Shown here: one piece after another, positions 55,091 to 63,721 of the stretch
Position numbering within the stretch: position 1 is the first letter of the stretch
Layout of the letters: each line of letters opens with the position of its first letter
Assembly (NCBI RefSeq): GCF_002884975.1
Contig: NZ_PJKB01000003.1
Location: 226,743-290,742 of the forward strand
Source: Akkermansia muciniphila
GTDB lineage: Bacteria; Verrucomicrobiota; Verrucomicrobiia; Verrucomicrobiales; Akkermansiaceae
Direction: 5' to 3'
DNA length: 64,000 bases
The notes under the pieces: model-generated
Seen by the model: the letters and a program-made list of their open reading frames with translations, nothing else
Told to the model about the DNA's origin: nothing
Database searches by the model: none
Position numbers and translations under genes: made by a program

Positions 55091-58000
55091 ATGAAATTAA
55101 GACTCCCACATATGCTGCTGGCAGCGGTGATCGCCTGCCTCGGTAGTTTATCCGTTGCTACCGCAGCCAACTACACAGCCAACAGCGCCGATACATTCGT
55201 TACGGCCTGGAACGAGGCTGCCGCTTCCAATGAAGCATCAACCATCATTATCACTCCGCCGGCAGGTTCCGACAACATTACGCTGACCCAGGAACAACGG
55301 GCCCAGCTGAATGCCATCTCCGGAACGGGCAATGTGACCGTCCAGATGACGGATGCCAGCGGCAAATTAGTCAATTTCAACTATGATCTGGTTAATGGTC
55401 AGGTCAGCTTCAACGACATCACGCTGAGCGAACCCCTGGGAAGCGACAATGACATCCTGGTGACAAACGCCACGAACACCACCACCATTGACGGCAGGAA
55501 CATCGCCATTGAAGGCACGAATGACGCCGCCAATCCCAAGACGGTCGGCGCCACCGTCACTTCCACCAATGGGCAGGTAGGCATCGGCGACAACGTCACC
55601 ATGGAAAAAGCCGTGACCGTCACCGGCCAGGCAGCCCACACGGTGGACCCCGCCACGCCCCCGGCAGGCCAGGCCTACACCAGGACGACGTACGACACCT
55701 ACAATAATTCCAACGAACAGGCTGTGGTCCTGGGCAACAACGTCACCATGCAGGACACCGTGACGGCTACCGGCCAGATCACCAGCGATCCGGATGCCAA
55801 AGTTACGCTGAACGGAGACGTGACCTCCACGGCGGGAATCGGCACCGTGACTACGGAACAATTTGACGCGGGTAACAACCAGAACAGCAAAACCGTCATC
55901 GACTCCATGGATGACAGCATTTCCGGCGGCATCATCCTTGGTGAAACCACGGCCGGAGCCATCGACATCAAGGCCCAGGGCGGCCATATTTCCCTGGGAG
56001 ACAACACCGTCCTGAACGGCACCACCGTTTCCGCGGAATCCATGGACCTGAACAAGACCGTCTACAGCAATGATGACGGCAACTGGAACACCGTCGTGGG
56101 CACGGAAAAGCTGGACACCATTGAAGGCAGCATCACGCTGGGCAATAATACCACCGTCAAGGGGAACACTACCCTGACGGCGGACGACAACATTGCCATC
56201 GGCAAAGACAGCGTGGTCACCGGCAATACCACTGCTGACGGCGTAATCAACGCGGGAGGCCAAATCTCCATCGGAGACGGCGCCCAGGTTGTAGGCAACA
56301 CCACCACCAACGCCGGCAAGGCCGCCATCAACCTGGCGGACGGCCAGACCCTGTACATCGGTTCCGGCGTAATTCTTTCCGACAACACGTCCAACGGCGT
56401 CCTCGGTTCCGTGCATGCGGGCCAGAACACCCAGATCAACGTTTATACGGACGGGACCGCCTACACCTTCATCAATGACGGCATTGACACTGCGGCGCCC
56501 GCAGCCCCCACGGCTGATCCGGCCCCGCTGGCCGCTGACCAGACTGTCATGACGAAGACCGGCACGGGCACCCTCGTCTACGGCAGCGGCGAAGCCACCG
56601 ATACGTTCGGAGGCACCTACCAGCAGCTTGAAGGGAACCTGATCATCGGCCACGCCACCTTCGGCACTGTGGACGCCGCTACCGGAAAGGTCGGCCCCCT
56701 CCAGTCCATCGGCGCCGCCGTGATGGGAACGGATGATACCGTTTATGACATCCGGACTGGGCAGGTGACTCTGGCGCAGAACTCCACCATGAAGGGGGCT
56801 TCCGCCACCTTCGGCGGTGATTCCACCCTGCTGCTGAGCGACGGCTCCGTGCTTGACTTCGGCACCCCCGCCACGTTCACGGATAATTCCCGCGTGGGCA
56901 TCCAGGTATCCGACGCCACGGGCAACCCCGTGCCGATCGCCCAGCTGAAGAAGGGCTCCGAAAGCGTAAATGTTACGCTGAACGGCACGGATATTTCCGG
57001 ACGCCTGCTTAACAACCTCTTCCTGACCACCACCATGGCTCCGGGAACGACGGAAGGCACCACCACCCTCACCCAGACCATGAGGGGCATTGACGGACCC
57101 ATGTCCGGCTACAACGGCAACGTTTACACCGTAGCCGCGGCCCTGGAAAACAACCGCCTGAACGTGGCCGCCGGTTCTCCCGCCGCCCAGTTCTATGAAA
57201 CCCTGCTGCGCGTGACGGACCCGAATGAAGCTGCCAACATGATTCAGTCCGTCAGCGGTGAAAACGTGATGAACTTCGCGTGGGCCGCCAGCCGTACGCT
57301 GAGGAGCTTCGCCGACCTGGGCCGCATCCAGTCCGCCGCGTCCATGGCGCGCCAGACGGAATCCACCATTGAAGTGGTGGACGCCAAGGGCTCCCCCATC
57401 GCCCGCAAGACGATTGCCCAGGGCAACGGCAACATCTGGGTAGGCGGCATGGGCAACTGGGATGACCAGGACGCCCGCGGAGGAATCTCCGGCTACAAGT
57501 ACAATGCAGGCGGCTATGCCGTGGGCATTGACTACAAGGCCGCCCAGGGTTCCCTGCTCGGCATTGCCGTAGGCCAGAGCTTCGGCGACATCAAGGACAA
57601 GAGCGGATTCGGCTCCGACTATGATGTGGATTCCTTCATGGCCATGATTTACGGCCGCATGCATCCCTTCAGGGAAAGCAAGTTCACGCTGGACGGCTAC
57701 GGCGCCTACGGACGTTCCAAGTTCAAGGGCAATTCCTACATCATGGGAACCGCCGCCAACGGCAATGAGAACGCGGACTCCTTCAGCGGCGGCCTGTACG
57801 CCACCTGGACGGAACATTTCGCCCTCGGCAAAGCCTTCGTGACGCCTTACACGGGTATCGAATTCATGACCACCGAGCTTAAGGGCTTCTCGGAATCCGG
57901 GCCTTACGGCCGTACGTTTGACCACGCCCGCGCCCAGAACTGGACCATTCCGTTGGGCGTGACCATCGCCCGCGCCTACCAGACGGACGGCGGCACCACC

Positions 58001-58249
58001 ATCACCCCGGCCCTGACGGTGGCCGCGGCGCAGGATGTGAGCCGCATGAATCCCAAGTCCAACGTCACCGGACCCCTGGGAGCCTGGAACGTGCGCGGCG
58101 TGAATGTGGGCCGTACGGCCTTCCGCCTGAACGCAGGTATTGACGTGCTCTTCTCCAATAACTGGGGCGCACGCATCTGCTACCAGTTCGAGACCCGCAA
58201 CAAGCTGACCTCCCAGGGCATCAACGGAGCCATCAGCTATACGTTCTAA
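55091..58249 (+). CDS. Autotransporter with beta-barrel domain
   Basis: 1052 residues. Signal peptide (LLAAVIACLGSLSVATA). The passenger (about 30-750) is rich in Asn, Thr, Gly and Ala and made of repeats like GSITLGNNTTVKGNTTLT and DNIAIGKDSVVTGNTT, a right-handed beta-helix pattern. The C-terminal autotransporter beta-barrel begins near 775 (GNIWVGGMGNWDDQDARGG) and ends in SYTF, with the terminal Phe needed for outer-membrane insertion. It is likely surface-exposed and may bind mucin or host glycans; that role is inference. A terminator follows. Confidence 0.93.
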   Translation: MKLRLPHMLLAAVIACLGSLSVATAANYTANSADTFVTAWNEAAASNEASTIIITPPAGSDNITLTQEQRAQLNAISGTGNVTVQMTDASGKLVNFNYDLVNGQVSFNDITLSEPLGSDNDILVTNATNTTTIDGRNIAIEGTNDAANPKTVGATVTSTNGQVGIGDNVTMEKAVTVTGQAAHTVDPATPPAGQAYTRTTYDTYNNSNEQAVVLGNNVTMQDTVTATGQITSDPDAKVTLNGDVTSTAGIGTVTTEQFDAGNNQNSKTVIDSMDDSISGGIILGETTAGAIDIKAQGGHISLGDNTVLNGTTVSAESMDLNKTVYSNDDGNWNTVVGTEKLDTIEGSITLGNNTTVKGNTTLTADDNIAIGKDSVVTGNTTADGVINAGGQISIGDGAQVVGNTTTNAGKAAINLADGQTLYIGSGVILSDNTSNGVLGSVHAGQNTQINVYTDGTAYTFINDGIDTAAPAAPTADPAPLAADQTVMTKTGTGTLVYGSGEATDTFGGTYQQLEGNLIIGHATFGTVDAATGKVGPLQSIGAAVMGTDDTVYDIRTGQVTLAQNSTMKGASATFGGDSTLLLSDGSVLDFGTPATFTDNSRVGIQVSDATGNPVPIAQLKKGSESVNVTLNGTDISGRLLNNLFLTTTMAPGTTEGTTTLTQTMRGIDGPMSGYNGNVYTVAAALENNRLNVAAGSPAAQFYETLLRVTDPNEAANMIQSVSGENVMNFAWAASRTLRSFADLGRIQSAASMARQTESTIEVVDAKGSPIARKTIAQGNGNIWVGGMGNWDDQDARGGISGYKYNAGGYAVGIDYKAAQGSLLGIAVGQSFGDIKDKSGFGSDYDVDSFMAMIYGRMHPFRESKFTLDGYGAYGRSKFKGNSYIMGTAANGNENADSFSGGLYATWTEHFALGKAFVTPYTGIEFMTTELKGFSESGPYGRTFDHARAQNWTIPLGVTIARAYQTDGGTTITPALTVAAAQDVSRMNPKSNVTGPLGAWNVRGVNVGRTAFRLNAGIDVLFSNNWGARICYQFETRNKLTSQGINGAISYTF

Positions 58250-58293
58250 GTAGGACGGCGCATCAGCGCATGCTTTTACTTGGTTATGGTAGG

Positions 58294-58324
58294 CCCTTTC
58301 CCGCCTGGTGCGGGAAAGGGTTTT
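58294..58324 (+). terminator. Terminator after the autotransporter
   Basis: Perfect 11-bp stem (58294-58304 with 58310-58320), five-base loop, followed by TTTT at 58321-58324. It isolates the autotransporter from the PEP-CTERM gene. Confidence 0.92.
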
Positions 58325-58408
58325 CCGTGTGTTTCCACAGCGCATTCTGCCGCGCATTAAATCTTTTCTTTTAAAAACGGCATTCCCCGATAAATGGCTT
58401 CCGTCTTT

Positions 58409-58582
58409 ACGGATTTCCAATCCGGTTCACAGTTTATCGGAAAACAAATATCTCACATATAATGAATTATGAATTAATTAAATACCCCCGGCTCCTTTTT
58501 CCTTTAAACTTGTAATAAAGATATGTTCTTCTGATGTGTTCCTCCTTCAAACATTTGCATTGACCCCGGATTGGAAATCCGT
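58409..58582. repeat. 17-bp perfect inverted repeats flanking a 140-bp segment
   Basis: The sequence at 58409-58425 (ACGGATTTCCAATCCGG) is the exact reverse complement of 58566-58582. Each copy has its own dyad: CGGATT-TCC-AATCCG. The 140 bases between (58426-58565) are AT-rich and contain TATAAT at 58458-58463. This layout matches crossover sites of invertible promoters; operator pairs or alternative RNA folding are other options. No recombinase gene is in the window. Confidence 0.75.
58458..58463 (+). promoter_or_regulatory. -10-like TATAAT inside the invertible-looking segment
   Basis: A perfect TATAAT at 58458-58463 facing the PEP-CTERM gene. No good -35 is found 16-19 bases before it. 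If the segment can flip, this would be the element switched away from the gene. Confidence 0.4.
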
Positions 58583-58614
58583 TATCCGTGTCCTTGTTAA
58601 AGTATCTGTTAAGC

Positions 58615-59358
58615 ATGAAGCTATCTACATTCTGCATTTTATGCTGCCTGTCCGCGGGGATTTCCCAGGCCGCCACTTACGTCTGGAGCGGAGCGGCAGG
58701 AAACGGGATTTACGGAGATTCCAATAACTGGACCGTGAACGGCACGCCAAACGGCTATTATCCGCAGCACAGCACCAATGACAACGCCGTCATTGGGGAA
58801 GATGCCGGAACCGTTACATGGTCCACCGCCCAATCCTTTTTCGGCGCCACCAATACGGTCCAGATCGGTTCCGGAAGCACCCTGGTCTGCACCACCACGA
58901 TAGGGGACCTTAACGTCAATTCCTTTAAGCTGGACGGCAATTCCCAACTGGTATTCGAATCTACCAACGCCTTTGGGCTGGGCCGCGACTTTACGCTGGA
59001 CTTCGGCACCTTTTCTGCAGCGGAACACGGTTCCTGGGTTGCCACGGACCTCACCAACTTCTGGACCAACGGAAAGACCGTCACCTTCACCGGCACGCTG
59101 GACATGAACAGCCTTTCCGGAAGCGGCACCATTGAACTGGCTTCCATCAAATCCGGCCAGCAGGGAGGCAATCTCAACCTGGACCTGAGCGGACTGAACA
59201 TCGCCAGCAACTCCCAGGTTCATGCGACTGTAACGCAGGTCACGGAAAACGGCGTTACCAAGGTGCTCGTGAACTATGAAACCGTTCCGGAACCCGCAAC
59301 GGCTACGCTGAGTCTCCTGGGACTGGGCGCCCTGCTGTTAAGAAGAAAGAGACAGTAG
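58615..59358 (+). CDS. PEP-CTERM-sorted secreted protein
   Basis: 247 residues. Signal peptide (STFCILCCLSAGISQA). The body has TYVWSGAAGNGIYGDSNNW, typical of autotransporter-associated beta-strand repeats seen in Verrucomicrobia. The C-terminal tail VPEPATATLSLLGLGALLLR with RRKRQ is a PEP-CTERM signal: a PEP motif, hydrophobic helix and basic end, processed by an exosortase. It is likely exported to the cell surface or outer-membrane exopolysaccharide. ATG at 58615 is preferred to GTG at 58588. Confidence 0.9.
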   Translation: MKLSTFCILCCLSAGISQAATYVWSGAAGNGIYGDSNNWTVNGTPNGYYPQHSTNDNAVIGEDAGTVTWSTAQSFFGATNTVQIGSGSTLVCTTTIGDLNVNSFKLDGNSQLVFESTNAFGLGRDFTLDFGTFSAAEHGSWVATDLTNFWTNGKTVTFTGTLDMNSLSGSGTIELASIKSGQQGGNLNLDLSGLNIASNSQVHATVTQVTENGVTKVLVNYETVPEPATATLSLLGLGALLLRRKRQ

Positions 59359-59384
59359 CCTCTCTGCCGCAGAAACGATTTTAC

Positions 59385-59424
59385 CCCCGGCTTGCTCCCA
59401 AAGGGAAAGCCGGGGTTTTCTTTT
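59385..59424 (+). terminator. Terminator after PEP-CTERM gene
   Basis: 9-bp GC-rich stem (59385-59393 with 59407-59415) and a T-rich tail (TTTTCTTTT at 59416-59424). Confidence 0.9.
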
Positions 59425-59491
59425 ACCGTAGCGTCAATCCCTCATGTGCCAGAAGCTCCGCTCCGGGCCAGCCTGCGCGTGGCCCGGACGG

Positions 59492-59513
59492 AAAAACGGA
59501 CTGGTTTCCGGTC
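59492..59513 (-). terminator. Possible short terminator overlapping the asnS stop
   Basis: On the minus strand GACCGG-AAA-CCAGTC (59513-59499, one mismatch) followed by five T (59496-59492). Weak because one stem position mismatches and the stem overlaps the stop codon. Confidence 0.4.
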
Positions 59514-60882
59514 AGAACTCACAGTTCCGCGGAGTGCGCGCAAAGGGCAGCACGTCCCGGATGTTAGTCACCCCGGTAATGAACATCAAAAGGCGTTCAA
59601 ACCCGGCGCCGAATCCGGCATGCGGCACGGTGCCGTAACGGCGGAGGTCCGCATACCATTGGTACGCCTCCTCATTCATGCCCATGCGGTTCATGTTTTC
59701 CAGCAGAATATCCAGCCTCTCTTCACGCTGGCTCCCACCCACGATTTCGCCGATGCCGGGCACCAGCACATCCATGGCGGTAACGGTTTTTCCGTCCTCA
59801 TTCAGGCGCATGTAGAAGGGTTTGATCTCCTTAGGGTAGTTGTACACAATGACCGGGCACTTGAAATGCTCTTCCGTCAGGAAGCGTTCGTGCTCGCTCT
59901 GAAGGTTGATGCCCCAGGAAACGGGATAATCAAACGCCTTTCCACTCTTGAGAAGGATGTCCACGGCCTCCGTATAGGAACAGCGCACAAATGGCGTTTC
60001 CTTCACGTGCTCCAGCCGCTCTTTCAGCCCCTTGTCCACAAACCTGGTCAGGAATTCGACTTCCTCCGCACTGTTTTCCAGGGCGTCGCTGACCAGGAAA
60101 CGGATAAACGCCTCCGCCATGTCCATGTCCCCGTGCAGGTCGCAGAAGGCCATTTCAGGCTCCACCATCCAGAATTCCGCCGCATGGCGCGTGGTATTGG
60201 AATTTTCCGCCCGGAAGGTGGGGCCGAAGGTATAAATATTGCTCAGGGCGCACGCAAAGGCTTCCCCTTCCAGCTGGCCGCTCACGGTGAGGTATGCCGC
60301 CTTGCCGAAGAAATCACGGGCAGCGTCATGGGAGGCGGCGTCACCCACCTCCAGCGTCGTTACGCGGAACATTTCACCCGCACCCTCGCAGTCGCTGGCG
60401 GTAATGATGGGCGTGCTGACCCAGGAAAAGTCCCTGGCCTGGAAAAACCGGTGAATGGCAAACGCCAGCCTGCTGCGCATGCGGAACACGGCGCCGAACA
60501 GGTTGGTGCGGGGCCGCAGATGGGCAATGGAACGCAGGAATTCCGGCGTATGCCCCTTTTTTTGCAGGGGGTAGGAATCCGGGGCGGTCCCCACCAGCTC
60601 CAGGGAAGAGGCGCGCAGTTCCCAGCGCTGCCTGCCCTGCCCGGCGACGAGAGCTCCGCGGATGCTCACGGCGGACCCGGTTGTCATTTCCCCGATCCGT
60701 TCATAACCGGGAATGCCTTCATCCGCCACCACCTGAAGGGATGCTACGGAAGAACCGTCATTCACCTCCAGAAAGGAAAAAGCCTTGGAATCACGGCGCG
60801 TCCGCACCCAGCCCTGAATCAGTACGTCCGGCATTTCCGCCTCACTGGCCAGGGCACGCTTCACCAATGTTCTGCTGATCAT
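59512..60882 (-). CDS. asnS: Asparaginyl-tRNA synthetase
   Basis: 456 residues, class IIb. The N-terminal OB fold [26 protein letters not shown] is followed by the catalytic core with [45 protein letters not shown] (motif 2 area; Glu/Asn identity pattern) and the final [16 protein letters not shown] (motif 3). Charges tRNA-Asn. The start is ATG at 60882; an upstream in-frame opening to 60912 adds ten residues. Confidence 0.95.
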   Translation of the reverse strand: MISRTLVKRALASEAEMPDVLIQGWVRTRRDSKAFSFLEVNDGSSVASLQVVADEGIPGYERIGEMTTGSAVSIRGALVAGQGRQRWELRASSLELVGTAPDSYPLQKKGHTPEFLRSIAHLRPRTNLFGAVFRMRSRLAFAIHRFFQARDFSWVSTPIITASDCEGAGEMFRVTTLEVGDAASHDAARDFFGKAAYLTVSGQLEGEAFACALSNIYTFGPTFRAENSNTTRHAAEFWMVEPEMAFCDLHGDMDMAEAFIRFLVSDALENSAEEVEFLTRFVDKGLKERLEHVKETPFVRCSYTEAVDILLKSGKAFDYPVSWGINLQSEHERFLTEEHFKCPVIVYNYPKEIKPFYMRLNEDGKTVTAMDVLVPGIGEIVGGSQREERLDILLENMNRMGMNEEAYQWYADLRRYGTVPHAGFGAGFERLLMFITGVTNIRDVLPFARTPRNCEF

Positions 60883-60987
60883 GGCGCAAGTATAATACAG
60901 CGCCTTTCCCATTCCAGCAGAATTACCTTCCCGCGCGGAGAATAATCCGGCGTTTCCGCCAGCGGAAGAGGGGAAGGAAAAGCCGCT

Positions 60988-62268
60988 TTACTTGGAAGGC
61001 TGCATGACTTGCCGCCCCGTCGTAATGGCGATGGCGTCCGCCAGCGGCATTTCTTTCTCCGTGTGGTCCGCTCCCCAGGAATCCGAGAAGATCAGCGTTT
61101 TCTTTTCCTCATCAAAGCCGATGATGAGCCTCAGGTGGCCCCCGCGCGTCTGGGAAATGCGCATCGGTTCCGGAACTACGCCCAGCTGCACGGACCATAA
61201 TACGGGAATGCCCGCCGAGATGTAGGGCTTGATGGAATTAAGCCATTTATCCATCTGGGAAGGAGATCCGGCCCGCGCCAGTTTCAGCACTTCTCCGTCC
61301 GCATTGTCCCAGAAGCCGGGCCAGTCATACTCATCCTCGAACTTTTCCTTTTTCAATTTGGACGCCGCGCGGTTGTAGGCTTTCAGCAGGTTCCTGAAAT
61401 CCCGGGCATCGGTCAGGGAATCCAGGACCTTGATCCGGATCTGGAAGCGCGCCCCGATCTTTTTCAGGTTCTCCGCCATTTCCTTCGTGCTGGTGCCTCC
61501 TTCAGCGGAGGAATTGGCCAGGGAAGCCAGCTCATGCTGGTCCACGTAATCCATTCCGTAATAGGCAAAAATGCGGGCGGCCGTAGCCACCACGCAATAA
61601 CCCTTCTGCCCCTGGTCCACCATGGGAATATCCTGGATCACCACGCGTTTTCCCTCCTTCCTGACATGCTGTTTCACGTCAGCCTTCTTGGCGCGGGAGG
61701 AAGTGTCTCCCCGCGCGATGGAAGCCTCCGTGGGACCAGCCTTCAACCGGATAAATTCCGCTTCAAATTCCCTGCCATCCTTGGACGTATTGATCTCCAG
61801 GGCAATCGCCCCCTTGTCCCAGCTCCAGGACCAGCCGTTCACCTTCACCACCGCTTCCCGCCGGGAGGCGCGGTATTCCCTGGGCTGCACTCCGGTGAGC
61901 TCTGTCAGGGCCTCCCGGATACGGTCCAGGCGCTTTTCAAACTCTTCCTTGTCAATGGCTCCGTTGTCCCCCTTGTTATACATCATGATGGTCATGGACT
62001 GGGGAACTCCCTCCTTCCAGTGCACCAGCATTTCCCCCAGGGACATTTTCCCCAGCTTGATCGCAGGCTTCGCAATCCGCAGCTGGGTCTTTCCCTTGTC
62101 CACCCAGCCTCCGGACTCTCCGTTAAAATATTTTCCGAACAAATCCGGCTGCGGCAGACTCCAGAACGCACCGGACTTCAAATCCGGAGCAATGTCTCCC
62201 GCGCCCCAGGCGGCGGGAAGAAGACAGCAGGCAGAAAAAAGGGACAGGACTGAAGAGATGAATCGCAT
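60988..62268 (-). CDS. Secreted C39-like cysteine peptidase domain protein
   Basis: About 426 residues, signal peptide (FISSVLSLFSACCLLPAAWG). The first 190 residues are an unrecognised beta-rich domain. The C-terminal half is a papain-like C39 fold: the nucleophile C225 in GQKGYCVVATA, H378 in TRGGHLRLIIGFD and the SDSWG segment. It resembles C39-type cysteine peptidases or bacteriocin-processing domains, here without a transporter. Start 62268 is chosen; an ATG at 62292 would add eight residues. Confidence 0.8.
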   Translation of the reverse strand: MRFISSVLSLFSACCLLPAAWGAGDIAPDLKSGAFWSLPQPDLFGKYFNGESGGWVDKGKTQLRIAKPAIKLGKMSLGEMLVHWKEGVPQSMTIMMYNKGDNGAIDKEEFEKRLDRIREALTELTGVQPREYRASRREAVVKVNGWSWSWDKGAIALEINTSKDGREFEAEFIRLKAGPTEASIARGDTSSRAKKADVKQHVRKEGKRVVIQDIPMVDQGQKGYCVVATAARIFAYYGMDYVDQHELASLANSSAEGGTSTKEMAENLKKIGARFQIRIKVLDSLTDARDFRNLLKAYNRAASKLKKEKFEDEYDWPGFWDNADGEVLKLARAGSPSQMDKWLNSIKPYISAGIPVLWSVQLGVVPEPMRISQTRGGHLRLIIGFDEEKKTLIFSDSWGADHTEKEMPLADAIAITTGRQVMQPSK

Positions 62269-62416
62269 CACGGAAAAGGAGTTGAGGGCCATCCCGCGGT
62301 GCGGGATTTATACTGACAATGTATTCTCCCATGACGGTTCTGCCAAGAAAAAAGGAATCACCCGGACCGGAGGAAAGCGCGGCCGTTTCCTTCCCTGCAT
62401 CAGGGAAATTCCTGTC

Positions 62417-62455
62417 AAAAAAAACGGCCTGCCGCGGTGAATCCGCAACAGGCCG
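62417..62455 (-). terminator. Terminator of trxA
   Basis: On the minus strand, CGGCCTG...CAGGCCG (62455-62449 with 62431-62425) with an inner GCGG/CCGC stem, followed by eight T (62424-62417). It lies 24 bases after the trxA stop. Confidence 0.92.
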
Positions 62456-62478
62456 GCTTGAATGAATAACCAGTCCGG

Positions 62479-62796
62479 TTACATGAACGGGCGCAAGCGC
62501 TGCATGATGGCGTCCTTGGAAGAGGCGCCCACCATCGTGTCCATAATTTCCCCATCCTTGATAATCAGGAGCGTGGGAATGGTGCGCACGCCGTAGGTAG
62601 CGGCCAGGCCGTTATTGGCGTCCACATCCACTTTGCCCACCTTGATCTTGCCGGCCAGTTCCGTGGAGAGCTGGTCAATGATCGGGGCGATCATGCGGCA
62701 GGGACCGCACCATGTAGCCCAGAAGTCGACAAGCACAGGGATGTCGGACTTCAGAACTTCGTCCTCAAAATTTGCTTCGGAAAATACGTTTGCCAT
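62479..62796 (-). CDS. trxA: Thioredoxin
   Basis: 105 residues, canonical size. The active site WATWCGPC has C30 and C33. It ends with [16 protein letters not shown]-type helix. Cytoplasmic reductase for ribonucleotide reductase and other disulfides. It has its own terminator, with the Pro/Ala-rich gene upstream on the same strand. Confidence 0.97.
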   Translation of the reverse strand: MANVFSEANFEDEVLKSDIPVLVDFWATWCGPCRMIAPIIDQLSTELAGKIKVGKVDVDANNGLAATYGVRTIPTLLIIKDGEIMDTMVGASSKDAIMQRLRPFM

Positions 62797-62834
62797 AGTA
62801 CCGCTTAGAGTATTTCAACAATGATTATGTTCAC

Positions 62835-63533
62835 TTATTCTTCTGCATCCGCACTGTCGGAAGACTCGTCAGCGGCTGTGTCGGAGGAGGCGTCATCGGA
62901 AGACTCGTCAGCAGCCGTATCCTCCGTGGCTTCTTCATCAGAGGAGGAAGGGGCCGCGGCGGCAGGCTTGGAGTCGCCGCCCAGCCAGCCCGTCATGCTG
63001 CGGGCTTCCAGGGTATCCGTGGAATACTGATAGCCAACAAAAATCAGCGCGAAAGCCAGGGCCACGAAGGAAAGGACATTCAGCAGCGTATTGGGGGCGG
63101 CTTGCGTATCCTCTTCAAATTTCTTGGCCGTAAAGGAAGTGGAAGAAACGGGAGCCGCCGCAGGAGCGGTATTCAGCCCGATGGTGGCCTGCGGAAGCTG
63201 GGCGGTAGCCATTCCTGCGCCGGGAGGCGTCAGGGGAACGGTAGGCGCAGCAGCCGCGGGAGCCGCACCGGCAGGAGGCGCGACGGGCGTGGTGGCGGAC
63301 CCAAGAGCAACTGTCTTCAACCCGCCGCCAAGCTTGATGCCTCCGCCAAGTCCGGCGGGACGCAGGGGGATGGTGGGCGCCGCAGCTGCGGGCGGAGCGG
63401 CGGGAGCCGCAGGAGCGCCGGCTGCGGGAGGCGCCGCAGGTGCCGTGGGAACGGAGGGAGCTGCCGGCGGAGTCGGGATGCTGGGCGGGGGCGGAGTACC
63501 GCCCGGAATGGAGGGGGGAGGTGGATTACTCAT
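62835..63533 (-). CDS. Pro/Ala-rich single-pass membrane protein with acidic tail
   Basis: 232 residues. The N-terminal half is low complexity (PPPPSIP, AAPPAAGAP, TVPLTPPGA). A single membrane helix lies at about 149-166 (LNVLSFVALAFALIFVGY). The C-terminal 40 residues are Ser/Asp/Glu-rich with a repeated DTAADESSD. Function is unknown; it could be an envelope linker protein. Coding is supported by the amino-acid patterning and the length of frame, though low complexity could mislead. Confidence 0.7.
   Translation of the reverse strand: MSNPPPPSIPGGTPPPPSIPTPPAAPSVPTAPAAPPAAGAPAAPAAPPAAAAPTIPLRPAGLGGGIKLGGGLKTVALGSATTPVAPPAGAAPAAAAPTVPLTPPGAGMATAQLPQATIGLNTAPAAAPVSSTSFTAKKFEEDTQAAPNTLLNVLSFVALAFALIFVGYQYSTDTLEARSMTGWLGGDSKPAAAAPSSSDEEATEDTAADESSDDASSDTAADESSDSADAEE
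62857..62912. repeat. 39-bp tandem duplication in the acidic tail coding region
   Basis: TCGGAAGACTCGTCAGC occurs at 62857-62873 and again at 62896-62912, a 39-base period. On the protein it encodes the repeated TAADESSD segment. A 39-base unit keeps the frame. Confidence 0.75.
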
Positions 63534-63721
63534 ATCGGAAAAATAGCTGTGCTGAACGATAGCTCTCGCTTATTTCCGTCCGTAAATCAAGAAAAAGAAT
63601 GCGCAAAGCCTGAATTCCGTGCAATTTTTTTTAATTTGAACCGTATTCCATCCTAAACACGCTGTCCGGACTTGCCCTGAAAAGCGTTCTTTCCTACGCT
63701 GTGTATCCGGCATTATTTCAT

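Larger units (their letters stand above)
58250..58614. other. Intergenic region with terminator and inverted-repeat segment
   Basis: About 365 bases between the autotransporter and the PEP-CTERM gene. From left: a strong terminator (58294-58324), an 8-bp inverted repeat CCGATAAA/TTTATCGG (58387-58394, 58433-58440) around the first dyad, the 17-bp inverted-repeat pair (58409-58425 and 58566-58582) and an AT-rich interior with TATAAT at 58458-58463. No gene is called. Confidence 0.7.

Noticed and set aside
55367-58420. 1017-codon antisense frame opposite the autotransporter
   Set aside because: Val/Gly/His-rich composition is an antisense image; the plus-strand protein has signal peptide, repeats and barrel.
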